DNA of 64,000 nucleotides from Pseudomonadota bacterium (GTDB lineage: Bacteria > Pseudomonadota > Alphaproteobacteria > SP197). The number at the start of each line of letters is the position of its first letter. The first letter of the stretch is position 1. The stretch covers positions 1 to 64,000 of the forward strand of contig JBCCIS010000010.1 in assembly GCA_039028155.1 (NCBI GenBank). The letters are read 5' to 3'. A program made the position numbers and the translations under genes. The notes beneath the pieces were generated by a model. It did no database searches, had not been told where the DNA came from, and saw only the letters and a list, made by a program, of their open reading frames with translations. This document shows, one piece after another, positions 43,685 through 52,620 of this stretch.

Positions 43685-44680
43685 TCAGGCGCGTTCCGCG
43701 ACCACCGATTCCGGCAACTCCTTGCCGAAGCAGCGCTGATAGAACTCGGCAATCTGCGGCCGCTCAGTCTCGTCGCACTTGTTGAGGAAAGTGACGCGGA
43801 AGGCGAAGCCCAGATCATTGAAGATCTCGGCGTTCTCCGCCCAGGTGATCACGGTACGCGGCGACATGACGGTCGAGATGTCGCCGGCCATGAAGGCGCC
43901 GCGGGTCAGATCGGCGACCGCGACCATGGCCTTGATCTGCTCCTGGCCTTCTTTGCTGTCGAGCCCCGGCATCTTGGACAGTACGATCTTTTCCTCTTCC
44001 TCGTGCGCCAGATAGTTCAGGGTCGCGACCAGGCTCCAGCGGTCCATCTGACCCTGGTTGATCTGCTGGGTGCCGTGATAGAGGCCGGTGGTATCGCCCA
44101 GGCCGACCGTGTTGGCGGTCGAGAACAGGCGGAATGCCGAATGCGGGTGGATGACCTTGTTCTGGTCGAGCAGGGTCAATTTGCCGGAGACCTCCAGGAC
44201 GCGCTGGATGACAAACATGACGTCGGGCCGACCGGCGTCGTATTCGTCGAAGACGAGCGCGACGGGATGCTGGATCGCCCAGGGCAGGATGCCTTCGCGA
44301 TACTCCGTCACCTGCTTGCCGTCGCGCAGGACGATGGCGTCCTTGCCGACCAGATCGATACGGCTGATGTGGCTGTCCAGGTTGACGCGCACGCACGGCC
44401 AGTTCAGGCGCGCTGCCACCTGCTCGATATGGGTCGATTTGCCGGTGCCGTGGTAGCCCTGGATCATCACCCGGCGGTTGTGGGAGAAGCCGGCCAGGAT
44501 CGCGAGCGTGGTCTCCGGATCGAAGACATAGCTTTCGTCAACCGGCGGCACGTGGTCGGTCGGTTCCGAATAGGCGGGAACCTGCAGGTCGGTTTCGATG
44601 CCGAACAGCTGCGGGACCGACACCATGATGTCCGGCTCTCCGGCCGGCAGCAGCCCTGATTCGGTGGTCTCAATCGCCAT
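43685..44680 (-). CDS. cobS: Aerobic cobaltochelatase subunit CobS
   Basis: AAA+ ATPase subunit of 331 residues of the aerobic cobaltochelatase. The Walker A motif GYHGTGKST is at 75-83, Walker B LVFDEYDA at 142-149, sensor 1 in [12 protein letters not shown] and the arginine-finger region in [13 protein letters not shown]. The N-terminal segment with [20 protein letters not shown] is CobS-typical. It shares an operon with cobT and provides the motor that drives metal insertion by CobN. Its presence implies the oxygen-dependent cobalamin route and fits the B12-dependent mutase encoded 10 kb away. Confidence 0.97.
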   Translation of the reverse strand: MAIETTESGLLPAGEPDIMVSVPQLFGIETDLQVPAYSEPTDHVPPVDESYVFDPETTLAILAGFSHNRRVMIQGYHGTGKSTHIEQVAARLNWPCVRVNLDSHISRIDLVGKDAIVLRDGKQVTEYREGILPWAIQHPVALVFDEYDAGRPDVMFVIQRVLEVSGKLTLLDQNKVIHPHSAFRLFSTANTVGLGDTTGLYHGTQQINQGQMDRWSLVATLNYLAHEEEEKIVLSKMPGLDSKEGQEQIKAMVAVADLTRGAFMAGDISTVMSPRTVITWAENAEIFNDLGFAFRVTFLNKCDETERPQIAEFYQRCFGKELPESVVAERA

Positions 44681-44849
44681 GGTCTAACTTTCACTCGTTG
44701 CAAACGGGTTGGGACCGCACCTTCTGACGTCGATCGACTTCATCCCTATCGATCGGATCAGCGGCACGGGCCAAATACGACGACACGCTAGGCAGAATCG
44801 GCCGGGAACATTGGCATAACGACCCCTCTGGGTACAAGTCGCGAAGCCG

Positions 44850-45449
44850 TCATATCTCCTGTTTCTTTTCGCTTAACAGGCGATAGGCCCAAATCACCAG
44901 ACGAAGCCGTTCTTCGGCCTCCTTGTCGCCGCCGTTGGCGTCGGGATGGTGGATTTTCACCTCTTCTTTGAACCGCTGCTTGATGTGGTCCTCTGAGGCG
45001 CCCGGTTCGACCTTCAAAATGATCTCGGCCTTGCGCTCGTCGGGCAGGGAATTGGCCCTTTCTTCGTCGCTGCGTCCGTTGGTGCCGCCCGCCTCTTCGC
45101 CATCGACAAAACCATAGGGGTCGTCGATGCGCTCGTTCAAAATTGCCTCGCGCCAGGCGCGCGTGAAGGCCTCGCGGTCGGCTGGGCGCCAGGTTCTGCG
45201 GTGCCAATAGAGGTCGGCACGCTGATAGGCCTCGATTTCGTCGCGGGACCAGCCCTCGAAGTAGTTCCAGGCCTTGTTGAACTGGCGGATGTGCTCCAGG
45301 CAGAAGTATTGGTATTGCCGCAGATTGTCGCGAGACAAGGGCGCCTTGAACTCGCCGATCTCGTTACAGCCGGCCCAGCTGCATCGCCTGGTCTCCGTGT
45401 CGACGGGGGCGACCGAGTTGATGTCAATCTGTGGTTTGGCCTGGCTCAT
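44850..45449 (-). CDS. J-domain (DnaJ-like) protein
   Basis: Cytosolic Hsp70 co-chaperone-like protein of 199 residues. The J domain is at the C terminus, with the HPD tripeptide in VKIHHPDANGGDKEAEE and the helix IKQRFKEEV before it, unlike classical DnaJ where it is N-terminal. The N-terminal half has two cysteines in RRCSWAGCNEIGEFKAP and one in YQYFCLEHIRQFN, with WNYFEGWSRDEI. The start at 45449 is chosen because the preceding 14 codons look unrelated. It is encoded upstream of cobS on the same strand, 169 bases apart, and divergent from bolA, a common alphaproteobacterial arrangement. Confidence 0.9.
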   Translation of the reverse strand: MSQAKPQIDINSVAPVDTETRRCSWAGCNEIGEFKAPLSRDNLRQYQYFCLEHIRQFNKAWNYFEGWSRDEIEAYQRADLYWHRRTWRPADREAFTRAWREAILNERIDDPYGFVDGEEAGGTNGRSDEERANSLPDERKAEIILKVEPGASEDHIKQRFKEEVKIHHPDANGGDKEAEERLRLVIWAYRLLSEKKQEI

Positions 45450-45517
45450 GGGCGAAGTATGGTGACGCACGCCAAGCCTGACAAGGCACACGGGCGGCTT
45501 TGACCACGGAGACTGCC

Positions 45518-45793
45518 ATGCGCGTCGCGCAAGCCATTGAGCAAAAGCTGAAAGCGGCGCTGTCGCCTGAACATCTTGATATCGTTGATGAATCCCATCT
45601 TCACGCCGGTCATGCCGGTGCCCGGCCGGAAGGCGAAAGCCATTTCCGCGTCACGATTGTCGCCGCACAATTCCGCGGTCTCGGACGGGTTCAACGGCAA
45701 CGGATGGTTTACCAAGCCTTATCGGAAGAAATGGCGAGCGACATTCATGCTCTGGCGCTCGTCACGCAAACGCCGGAAGAGGCGTCCAGTTAA
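45518..45793 (+). CDS. BolA family protein
   Basis: Small protein of 91 residues with the BolA fold. The pattern LDIVDESHLHAGHAGARPEG, ESHFRVTIVAAQF and the helix QRMVYQALSEEM followed by IHALALVTQTPEE identify it; the conserved histidines can bind a 2Fe-2S cluster together with a monothiol glutaredoxin. The ATG at 45518 follows GGAG at 5 bases; the TTG at 45500 is an alternative. It is divergent from the J-domain protein gene and overlaps the convergent DUF2889 gene tail to tail by 4 bases. Confidence 0.93.
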   Translation: MRVAQAIEQKLKAALSPEHLDIVDESHLHAGHAGARPEGESHFRVTIVAAQFRGLGRVQRQRMVYQALSEEMASDIHALALVTQTPEEASS

Positions 45794-46392
45794 GTCGGTC
45801 CCTGTGAGTCCGGCCTGGTTTCGTCGCTGGCGGCCTTGCAGGGCTCGCCCGTGAACCAGTCGGGATACTCATGGGCGACAACAGGTCCGTCGCTCGCCCA
45901 GGCATGACAACCGTCGATGACGAACGGTTTGCGCCCGCTTTCTTCCGCCTCTTCGCGCTTCTTGCTGCGTTTGCCGTACATCGTCTGAATTGCCACGGTC
46001 GCCATGCGGCCCAGCATCTCGCGCATGTGGGTGCAACCGTCGGTGCCGCCCAACAGCGCGCGGACGCGGCGGTTCCAGCCGGTGCCGATACGCTCGCCGA
46101 TCAGCTTCTTGTGGGTCGGCGCGATGTGGCTGCAGATGGCAAAGGGCGTGTAATCCATGGCCGCCTGGACATCGTGAACGACGAACTCTTCGTCCAGTGT
46201 CAGGCGCAGCCACATGCCATGGATCGGTTCGCCGGCTTCGATCCGGCCGCGATCCCGGTTGTCGAAGCCATAGGTCTTCACGTCCGTCAGATGGGCTTCG
46301 ATGTCCCACAGGCCGTCATCGCGCTCATAGCCCTCACAGACGATGGTGCGGTTGTGCATCAGACGACGTGGCGCCGGTTCTGGCAGAGGCAT
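45790..46392 (-). CDS. DUF2889 domain protein
   Basis: Protein of 200 residues of the DUF2889 family, whose function is unknown to me. The core contains RTIVCEGYERDDGLWDIEAH, LTLDEEFVVHDVQAAMDYTP, CSHIAPTHKKLIG and GGTDGCTHMREMLGRMATVA. Conserved histidines and cysteines (CSHIAP, GCTHMRE and a late IDGCHAW) could bind a metal. No signal peptide is visible. It is monocistronic or weakly linked to the AEC transporter behind it, and its stop overlaps the bolA stop. Confidence 0.85.
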   Translation of the reverse strand: MPLPEPAPRRLMHNRTIVCEGYERDDGLWDIEAHLTDVKTYGFDNRDRGRIEAGEPIHGMWLRLTLDEEFVVHDVQAAMDYTPFAICSHIAPTHKKLIGERIGTGWNRRVRALLGGTDGCTHMREMLGRMATVAIQTMYGKRSKKREEAEESGRKPFVIDGCHAWASDGPVVAHEYPDWFTGEPCKAASDETRPDSQGPT

Positions 46393-46454
46393 GCCGGTCT
46401 CCAGTTATTGTGCGCTGCAGCATAAACCCTTGCCGGAAAGCCGCGCAAGCGGCG

Positions 46455-47348
46455 TCAGGGTGTGCCCGCCACCCACCATGCCAAGGGGATCAGACCCGGC
46501 AAAAGGACCAGGACGGCCACGGTCGAGATCACGATGTAGCTCGCCACCTCGCCCGGTGAGCGATCGAAGCGAACCGCCATTAGGTAGTTGAAGACCGCGC
46601 CGGGCATGCAACAGGCGATCATCACGACACCCAGAGCCAGGCCTTCGAGGCCGAGCACCCAGCCGATGACGAAGGCGAGTCCAAGGCCGACGCCGACGCG
46701 CAGCAGGGCGAGGATGAGCGGTCTGACGAACCGCGTGACGTGCATGCGCGACAGCGAGACGCCGAGCATCACCAGCATCAGGGGAATGGTCATGCCGCCC
46801 AGAAGCTCGGTCGCGTTGATCAACCACACCGGCGGCGCCGTGTCAGTCAAGGTAAAGGCGAGCGCCAGGGCAATGGCGTAGGGGTGCGGCGTCTTGACCA
46901 TCATCAGCGGAGAGGGCTGCGCCGACATCAGCCACATGCCGATCGTGAAGAACAGGATCGATTGCGTGGCGAACATGATCAGCGCCAACTCGAGCCCTTC
47001 TTGTCCGAACGCGAACAGGCTGAGCGGCAGGCCGAGATTGCCGAGGTTGCCGAAAACGAGGGGCGACAAAAAGACACCGCGCGGCAGGTCCAGCACCCGC
47101 AACATCAATGGACCGATAACGATGAAGCCGCCCATGATGAAGATCGACGCCAGCGCCATGCGGCCGAGTTCGCCTGGTTCGATGCTGAGTGTCGACAATG
47201 TCGAAAAGATCAGGCACGGCGTGCCGACGTTTAAGATCAGCTGACTGGCCGCGCCCGGGTCGACCGGTTTCCCGTGTTTGCCCCAGACGACGCCGATGAG
47301 AATCGCGACGACAACCGGAACAAGGACAGGTACGAGAGCAGCGATCAT
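46455..47348 (-). CDS. AEC family transporter (auxin efflux carrier type)
   Basis: Inner-membrane carrier of 297 residues with about ten helices. Family features include the N-terminal VPVLVPVVVAILIGVVWGKHG, the FGNLGNLGLPLSLFAFGQEG discontinuous-helix region and LLGGMTIPLMLVMLGVSLSR in the second half. Bacterial AEC proteins move organic acids such as malate, malonate or amino-acid derivatives; the substrate here is unknown. An inverted-repeat element lies directly upstream of its start. Confidence 0.9.
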   Translation of the reverse strand: MIAALVPVLVPVVVAILIGVVWGKHGKPVDPGAASQLILNVGTPCLIFSTLSTLSIEPGELGRMALASIFIMGGFIVIGPLMLRVLDLPRGVFLSPLVFGNLGNLGLPLSLFAFGQEGLELALIMFATQSILFFTIGMWLMSAQPSPLMMVKTPHPYAIALALAFTLTDTAPPVWLINATELLGGMTIPLMLVMLGVSLSRMHVTRFVRPLILALLRVGVGLGLAFVIGWVLGLEGLALGVVMIACCMPGAVFNYLMAVRFDRSPGEVASYIVISTVAVLVLLPGLIPLAWWVAGTP

Positions 47349-47395
47349 GATCTCATCGGCACATGAGCGCCATTCACAGGAGAGACGTCTTCGCT

Positions 47396-47554
47396 CCCTC
47401 TCCCCTTGAGGGAGAGGGCCGGGGTGAGGGGCCGCGCGCTAGCGCGTAACACAATTGAAGACGCTGCCAATGGAACAAACTTCCCCTCACCCAGCTTCGG
47501 CTAGCGCGCTATCGCGCGAAAGCCTACGCAACCCTCTCCCTCAAGGGGAGAGGG
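47396..47554. repeat. Inverted-repeat intergenic element
   Basis: The left arm CCCTCTCCCCTTGAGGGAGA... (47396-47432, continuing into GGCCGGGGTGAGGGG) is matched in reverse complement by CCCCTCACCC (47483-47492) and by CCCTCTCCCTCAAGGGGAGA... (47532-47554). GC-rich mini-palindromes (GCGCGCTAGCGCG, GCGCGCTATCGCGCG) lie between. The CCCTCTCCC...GAGAGGG unit resembles dispersed intergenic palindromes seen in many proteobacterial genomes. No gene is visible inside. It lies between the CNNM/CBS gene stop and the AEC transporter start, so it could affect expression of the latter. Confidence 0.75.
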
Positions 47555-47596
47555 GGTTTCGTCGATTATGGATCATACACAACAGCTGTTTGGACA

Positions 47597-48889
47597 TCAG
47601 GCCGGCGTTTCATCATCGCCGTTCAGTGTCTCTTCCAGGGGCGTCAGCTTCAATTCGGTCAACTGATTACGCTGACGACCAGTGACCTCGAAGCGGAATC
47701 CATGGAACACGAAATTCTGGCCGACCTCGGGGATCTGCCGGGCTTCGTGGATGACCAGGCCGGCGATGGTGTTGGCCTCGTCGTCGGGCAAGTTCCAGTC
47801 GAATTCGCGGTTCAGGTCGCGGATGGTCGATGTCCCGTCAACGGTGAACGATCCGTCTTCCGACACCGCGAAATCCTGGATGTCCTCGTCATACTCGTCC
47901 TCGATCTCGCCGACGATTTCTTCAAGGATATCCTCCATGGTGACGACACCCATCAAGGTGCCGTATTCGTCGACCACCAGCGCGAAGTGGGCGTGGCGCT
48001 CACGGAAGTTGGTGAGCTGTTCCGACAGTGTCGTGGTGTCGGGCACGAACCACGGCTCGCTCGCGATGTCGACGATCGCAAGGCCCTCGGTGCGGCCTTC
48101 CGAACGGCGGAGCTCGCGCAGCAGGTTCTTGGCGTGCAGCACGCCGATAATGTTGTCGGGCTCGTCGCGCCACAGTGGAATGCGCGTATAGGGGCTGGCC
48201 AGGATCTCGTCGATCAGCTCGTCAATCGGACCGTCAGCGTCGACGGTGATCAGCGAGCGCCGGTGAGTCATGACCTCGCCGACCTCGACCTGACCAAGGT
48301 CCAGAATGCTGTCGAGCATGTCGTGCTCGTCCTTGACCAGTCCGCCTTCGTGTTTGTAGAGCGCCAAGGCGCCTCGGATCTCCGCTTCCGATGTCGCGCT
48401 ACCGTCGCTGTCGCGCACGCCGATAAGGCGGAAGATAACGATGACCAGCCACTGAACCGCGGACGTGATGGGCGCAAGGACGCGCACCAGTACGCTCATG
48501 ACCGGTGCGATGGTCAGGGCAAAGCGCTCGGGTTTGCGGATCGCCAGGGTTTTGGGCATGACCTCGGCAAAGACGACCACCAGGGCGGTCATCACGATGG
48601 TTGCGTAAACAATGCCCGCTTCGCCGAACAACTGGCTGAACGCATAACCGGCAAGCGTCGAGGCAAAAATATTTACCAGGTTGTTGCCGAGCAGAATGGT
48701 GCCGATCAGGTGCTCGCGATCGCCGATCAGCCGCGACACAAGGCGGGCGCGGCGATTGCCCTCGGTCTCCAGGTGGTGGATGAGCGACCGGTTGGCGGCC
48801 GTCAACGCGGTTTCGGAACCAGAAAAGAACGCCGACAGGATGATCATGAAAAAGATCACCACGACGGCTGCTTCCACTATCGGAACCAT
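47597..48889 (-). CDS. CNNM/CBS-domain membrane protein (HlyC/CorC family)
   Basis: Inner-membrane protein of 430 residues. The CNNM (DUF21) membrane domain covers residues 1-185 with FFSGSETALTAANRS and the MPKTLAIRKPERFAL loop. A CBS pair spans about 205-330 (VMTHRRSLITVDADG, YGTLMGVVTMEDILEEIVGE) and a CorC/HlyC C-terminal domain about 345-420. Members are linked to magnesium/cobalt efflux or haemolysin-like activity; a Mg-related role is inferred. The ATG at 48889 is used since the codons upstream to 48985 are not family-like. It lies 49 bases downstream of aroB on the same strand, the usual alphaproteobacterial order. Confidence 0.92.
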   Translation of the reverse strand: MVPIVEAAVVVIFFMIILSAFFSGSETALTAANRSLIHHLETEGNRRARLVSRLIGDREHLIGTILLGNNLVNIFASTLAGYAFSQLFGEAGIVYATIVMTALVVVFAEVMPKTLAIRKPERFALTIAPVMSVLVRVLAPITSAVQWLVIVIFRLIGVRDSDGSATSEAEIRGALALYKHEGGLVKDEHDMLDSILDLGQVEVGEVMTHRRSLITVDADGPIDELIDEILASPYTRIPLWRDEPDNIIGVLHAKNLLRELRRSEGRTEGLAIVDIASEPWFVPDTTTLSEQLTNFRERHAHFALVVDEYGTLMGVVTMEDILEEIVGEIEDEYDEDIQDFAVSEDGSFTVDGTSTIRDLNREFDWNLPDDEANTIAGLVIHEARQIPEVGQNFVFHGFRFEVTGRQRNQLTELKLTPLEETLNGDDETPA

Positions 48890-48938
48890 GATCGGGTCTC
48901 GTTCAGTCGGTGGGTTGCAGGGAGCCGGAGAGCAGCGT

Positions 48939-50069
48939 TCAAGAGCTGCCGTCCGGATTGGCGAGGCGATCCGCCAGATAGCCATTCATGTCGATCAGAT
49001 CGACATCGCGACTCAAAAACGCCTGGCCGATGCCTTTAACAAGGACAAAAGTCAATTGTCCGTCCTTGACCTTCTTGTCCTGCATCATGTGAGCGGTGAT
49101 GCGCTCGGCATCCCACGCGATGCCGTCGATCTCACCGGGGTGGGTGGGTAGGCCGACGGCGGCGAGGTGCCGGCGAACGCGGGTTGCATCGTCATCGTCG
49201 CACAGCCCCATCTTCGCGGAAAACTCGAACGCCATCACCATGCCCAGCGCGACCGCTTCGCCGTGCAGCAAAGCGTCTGAGAACGAGGCTTCGGTCTCCA
49301 GGGCATGGCCAAAAGTGTGGCCAAGGTTCAGCAAGGCGCGTGCGCCTGCTTCAGTCTCGTCGCGGGCGACGACATCGGCCTTGGCGCGGCAGCTTGTCTT
49401 CACCGCGTGATGCAGGGCCTGAATGTCGCCATCGACAACCGCCTTGCCGTTGGTTTCGAGCCAGGCAAAAAATTCGGCGTCGCCGAGCAGGCCGTACTTG
49501 ACGGTCTCGGCATATCCCGCCCGCAGTTCCCGTGGCGGCAGCGTCTTCAGCAAGCCGAGGTCGGCGATCACCAGGCGCGGTTGATGAAACGCGCCGACAA
49601 GGTTCTTTCCCTGGCGTGTGTCGATGCCCGTCTTGCCGCCGACGGAGCTATCGACCTGGGCCAGCAGCGTTGTCGGTATCTGCACGAAGTCGACGCCGCG
49701 GCGCAGGATCGCGCTGGCGAAGCCCGTGAGGTCGCCGATCACCCCGCCGCCCAAAGCGACGACGATGTCGCTACGCTCGACACCCTCATCCAGCATGGCG
49801 TTCAACAGCCTTTGGAGATGATCAAAGTCCTTGGTCTTTTCGCCGGGCGGCAGGGTGAACGTGCGATGACTGATGCCCGCACCGTCGAGCGCCTCGTGCA
49901 GCGTCGGCAGGTGGCGGTCGGCGAGGTTGCGGTCGGTGACGATGAAAACGGCGTCGCGCTGCAGCACAGGCGCCAGCAGCTCGGGCGCTTGATCCAACAG
50001 GTCTTCACCGATCACGATCTTGTAGCTGCGCTCACCAAGCGCGACGTCAACCTGGTCGAACGTACTCAT
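48939..50069 (-). CDS. aroB: 3-dehydroquinate synthase
   Basis: Cytosolic NAD- and Zn-dependent enzyme of 376 residues that forms 3-dehydroquinate from DAHP, the second step of the shikimate pathway. The signature GGGVIGDLTGFASAILRRGV continues into PTTLLAQVDSSVGGKTGID. Metal ligands are expected in LNLGHTFGHALE and in HGEAVALGM. The ATG overlaps the aroK stop by four bases (ATGA), so the genes are translationally coupled. Length and order are normal. Confidence 0.97.
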   Translation of the reverse strand: MSTFDQVDVALGERSYKIVIGEDLLDQAPELLAPVLQRDAVFIVTDRNLADRHLPTLHEALDGAGISHRTFTLPPGEKTKDFDHLQRLLNAMLDEGVERSDIVVALGGGVIGDLTGFASAILRRGVDFVQIPTTLLAQVDSSVGGKTGIDTRQGKNLVGAFHQPRLVIADLGLLKTLPPRELRAGYAETVKYGLLGDAEFFAWLETNGKAVVDGDIQALHHAVKTSCRAKADVVARDETEAGARALLNLGHTFGHALETEASFSDALLHGEAVALGMVMAFEFSAKMGLCDDDDATRVRRHLAAVGLPTHPGEIDGIAWDAERITAHMMQDKKVKDGQLTFVLVKGIGQAFLSRDVDLIDMNGYLADRLANPDGSS

Positions 50070-50611
50070 GCTTGTTCCTTCATCGCCTCCAGGGCGGCAA
50101 CGATCCGTTCGACCACGGCCTCATGCGGTCCGTCGTCGCTGTCGATGACAACATCGGCCAGCGCGTAGATCGGGTAACGCTCATCCATCAGCCGCTGCAT
50201 GATCTCACGCGGGTCGCCGGTTTTCAGCAGCGGCCGGTTGTCGCGCCGGGTCACCCGGCTGACCAGGAGATCCAGGTCGGCGCGCAGCCAGACCGAGATC
50301 GAGCGCTTGGCGATACGCTCCCGTGTCTTCTCGTTCATGAAGGCGCCGCCACCGGTTGCCAGTACCTTCGGCTCGCCCTGCAGTAAGCGGGCGATCACGC
50401 GGCTCTCGCCGTCGCGAAACGCCGATTCCCCGTGGCGTTCGAAGAACTCCGGGATGGTGCAGCCGGCCGCGGATTCGATCTCGTGATCGGCATCCATGAA
50501 CGGCAGGTTCAGGCGGGTCGCCAGACGGCGGCCCACCGTCGACTTGCCGGCGCCCATCAGACCGACCAGCGTGACGGTCTTGGGGAAGGATTGTGAACGT
50601 GATTTGGTCAA
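50066..50611 (-). CDS. aroK: Shikimate kinase
   Basis: P-loop kinase of 181 residues that phosphorylates shikimate. Walker A is GLMGAGKST at 17-25. The shikimate-binding DADHEIE follows, with the GGGAFM motif and the adenine/lid region RVTRRDNRPLL. It is the first gene of the aroK-aroB operon. Shikimate kinases of this length and with this N-terminal extension (MTKSRSQSFPKTVTLVG) are usual in alphaproteobacteria. Confidence 0.97.
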   Translation of the reverse strand: MTKSRSQSFPKTVTLVGLMGAGKSTVGRRLATRLNLPFMDADHEIESAAGCTIPEFFERHGESAFRDGESRVIARLLQGEPKVLATGGGAFMNEKTRERIAKRSISVWLRADLDLLVSRVTRRDNRPLLKTGDPREIMQRLMDERYPIYALADVVIDSDDGPHEAVVERIVAALEAMKEQA

Positions 50612-50732
50612 AACGGCCCGGATGGATTAGGAGATCAGGGCGCCGCCATGTCGTGGACTGCCGTACAAGCGCCATGAAGCGACGATAGCACAAAGTTTTC
50701 TTAACCGCCCATTTCAGCTACATTATGAGGCC

Positions 50733-50873
50733 ATGGGGATCTTCACAAAACTCTTCCTTTTGCTTGTGGTAATCATTGTCGTCGGGGGTGGCACCTTCCT
50801 CATGACATGGGACATCCCGCCGCCGACCGCCACGGTTGAGAAAACCATTCCGGATGACCGCTTCACAAATTAG
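50733..50873 (+). CDS. Small single-span membrane protein (46 aa)
   Basis: A 46-residue frame starts MGIFTKLFLLLVVIIVVGGG, giving one hydrophobic helix (residues 5-26), and continues with TWDIPPPTATVEKTIPDDRF. Its 3' end overlaps the start of the next gene by 20 bases in another frame, which suggests translational coupling. TGAGG lies a few bases before the ATG. The charged, proline-containing tail after a clear transmembrane stretch and the coupling both argue that it is real. Its function is unknown; the arrangement suggests it accompanies the secreted protein downstream. Confidence 0.6.
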   Translation: MGIFTKLFLLLVVIIVVGGGTFLMTWDIPPPTATVEKTIPDDRFTN

Positions 50874-52617
50874 CCGGCTGGCCCTGGCCGTATCCTTGTG
50901 TTTGTTGTGGCCGACCGGCGCCGTTTGGGCGCAGTCGGACAGCAACGAGCCGCTGTTCATCATCCCCGGTTTTGACCAGGAAAGCACGGGCCAGGGCGCG
51001 CCGGAGACCACAGTGGCGCCGGAGGTCGAAATCGAGGCCCTGACCGCGCCAAGCGGCGGCGGCGCGGGCACGTTGGACGCCGAAACTGGCGGCCTGCCAA
51101 GCGACATGTGGCGCGATGCCGATCCTGCGATCGCCCAGGCGCTTCTTCCGAACATTCCGACGGCGACCGATTCCGCCGCCATGAACCGGCTGGCCGGCCG
51201 GTTGTTGCTGTCGGCCGCCGAGCCGCCGCGCGCCATCGACCCGGCCGAGTTCCTGGGCTACCGGGTCGACCGCCTGGTCGCCCTGGGCCGTGGCGAGGAC
51301 GCCGAGGCCCTGTTGAGCAGTGCCGGCAACCTGACGCGCGAGCCGGCGGTCATGGGCCCGCGCATCAACCAGATGCTGCTGGAGGGTGATGTTGCCGGGG
51401 CTTGTCCGTTGATCCGCGAGATCTTGCGCGCCGATGACGGGGTCTATTGGCAGGAAGCCATGATCTTTTGTCAGCGGATCGATGGGCAGGATGGCCAAGC
51501 CGACCTAGGCTTGAGCCTGCTTCGCGACCAGGGCGCCGATATCAGCCCGCTGTTTCTGAGGCTCGACCGCGCGGTTCGCGGCGAGCCCGGCGCGACGCTG
51601 GACTCGCTCGCCGATGTCAATCCGCTGCTGCTTGCCATGGCGCTCCAGGCCGATGTCGCGATCCTTCCCGCCGCCGTCAGCGATGGCGAACCCGCTGTTC
51701 TGGCTGCGTTGGCTCAGGATCAGGATCTGACCCTCGATACAAGGCTGCCGGCCGCCGAGATTGCCGTGGCGCAGGCAGTTTTGGACCCCGCCGAGCTCGG
51801 TGCGATCTATGACCAGGTGACCTTTACCGATGTCGAGCGCGCCAACGCGTTGAGCACCGCCCAGAAGATCGGCGGCCCCAAGGGACGCGCGCTGCTCTAC
51901 CAGGCGGGCCAGACCCAGCCGAGTGAAACGGCGCGGGCGGAGGTTTACCGCGCGCTCCTGGCCAACGCCCTGGCCGATGGCGGTATCGTCAGTTACGCGG
52001 CGATCGCGCGCGTCATCGCACCCGAGGTGTCGACGTTGCGCTTGACGCCGGAACTGTCGTGGTTTGCCGGCGACGCCGTCGCGGCATTGCTGGTTGCGGG
52101 CGACCCGGAAGCGGCCGCGCGCTGGTGGCCGCTGCTGGAGGACCGCGCACGCTCCGACGGGACGGCGCTGGCCGAAAGCCAGTCGCTTTGGCCCCTGATG
52201 CGCATGGCTTTCGGCGAACAACTACCCGATGACGGCGAACGCATGAAGGTGTGGTGGGAGCAGATTGCCGCGGATACCGAAAGCGACCCCCGTGCGCGTG
52301 GCGAGATCTATGCCTCGCTTCTGACCGGACTGGACGACGAGGCCGTCGATCCCTTGCTGCCGGAGCTTCTGCTTGGACCGCAGGAAAGCCGCGAGGCCGT
52401 GCAGAAGACCGTACTGATCGATGCCATGATCCGCTCGGCAAGCACGCAGCAGGTTGGTCAGACCGTTCTGGTCGCCCTGGTCGTGTTGGGCGATGGCGGT
52501 CCCTCTGGCGCCGATGCCGTGACGCTTGGCGCAGTGGTCTCGGCGTTGCGCGAGGTCGGGCTGGGCCAGGATGCCCGTCTGATCGCCCTGGAGGCGGCGT
52601 TCGCCAACGGCGCCTGA
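50854..52617 (+). CDS. Large exported alanine-rich protein of unknown function
   Basis: Protein of 587 residues with a Sec signal peptide (ISRLALAVSLCLLWPTGAVW followed by AQSDSNEP). The mature part starts with a low-complexity stretch rich in P, E, T and A (about residues 35-75), then is helical with repeated alanine/leucine patterns, probably an alpha-solenoid in the periplasm. I do not recognise a named family. The ATG at 50854 is used; the TTG at 50836 would delay the signal peptide. It overlaps the small membrane ORF upstream and ends 3 bases before xerD, a neighbourhood kept in several alphaproteobacteria as I recall. Confidence 0.8.
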   Translation: MTASQISRLALAVSLCLLWPTGAVWAQSDSNEPLFIIPGFDQESTGQGAPETTVAPEVEIEALTAPSGGGAGTLDAETGGLPSDMWRDADPAIAQALLPNIPTATDSAAMNRLAGRLLLSAAEPPRAIDPAEFLGYRVDRLVALGRGEDAEALLSSAGNLTREPAVMGPRINQMLLEGDVAGACPLIREILRADDGVYWQEAMIFCQRIDGQDGQADLGLSLLRDQGADISPLFLRLDRAVRGEPGATLDSLADVNPLLLAMALQADVAILPAAVSDGEPAVLAALAQDQDLTLDTRLPAAEIAVAQAVLDPAELGAIYDQVTFTDVERANALSTAQKIGGPKGRALLYQAGQTQPSETARAEVYRALLANALADGGIVSYAAIARVIAPEVSTLRLTPELSWFAGDAVAALLVAGDPEAAARWWPLLEDRARSDGTALAESQSLWPLMRMAFGEQLPDDGERMKVWWEQIAADTESDPRARGEIYASLLTGLDDEAVDPLLPELLLGPQESREAVQKTVLIDAMIRSASTQQVGQTVLVALVVLGDGGPSGADAVTLGAVVSALREVGLGQDARLIALEAAFANGA

Positions 52618-52620
52618 ACC

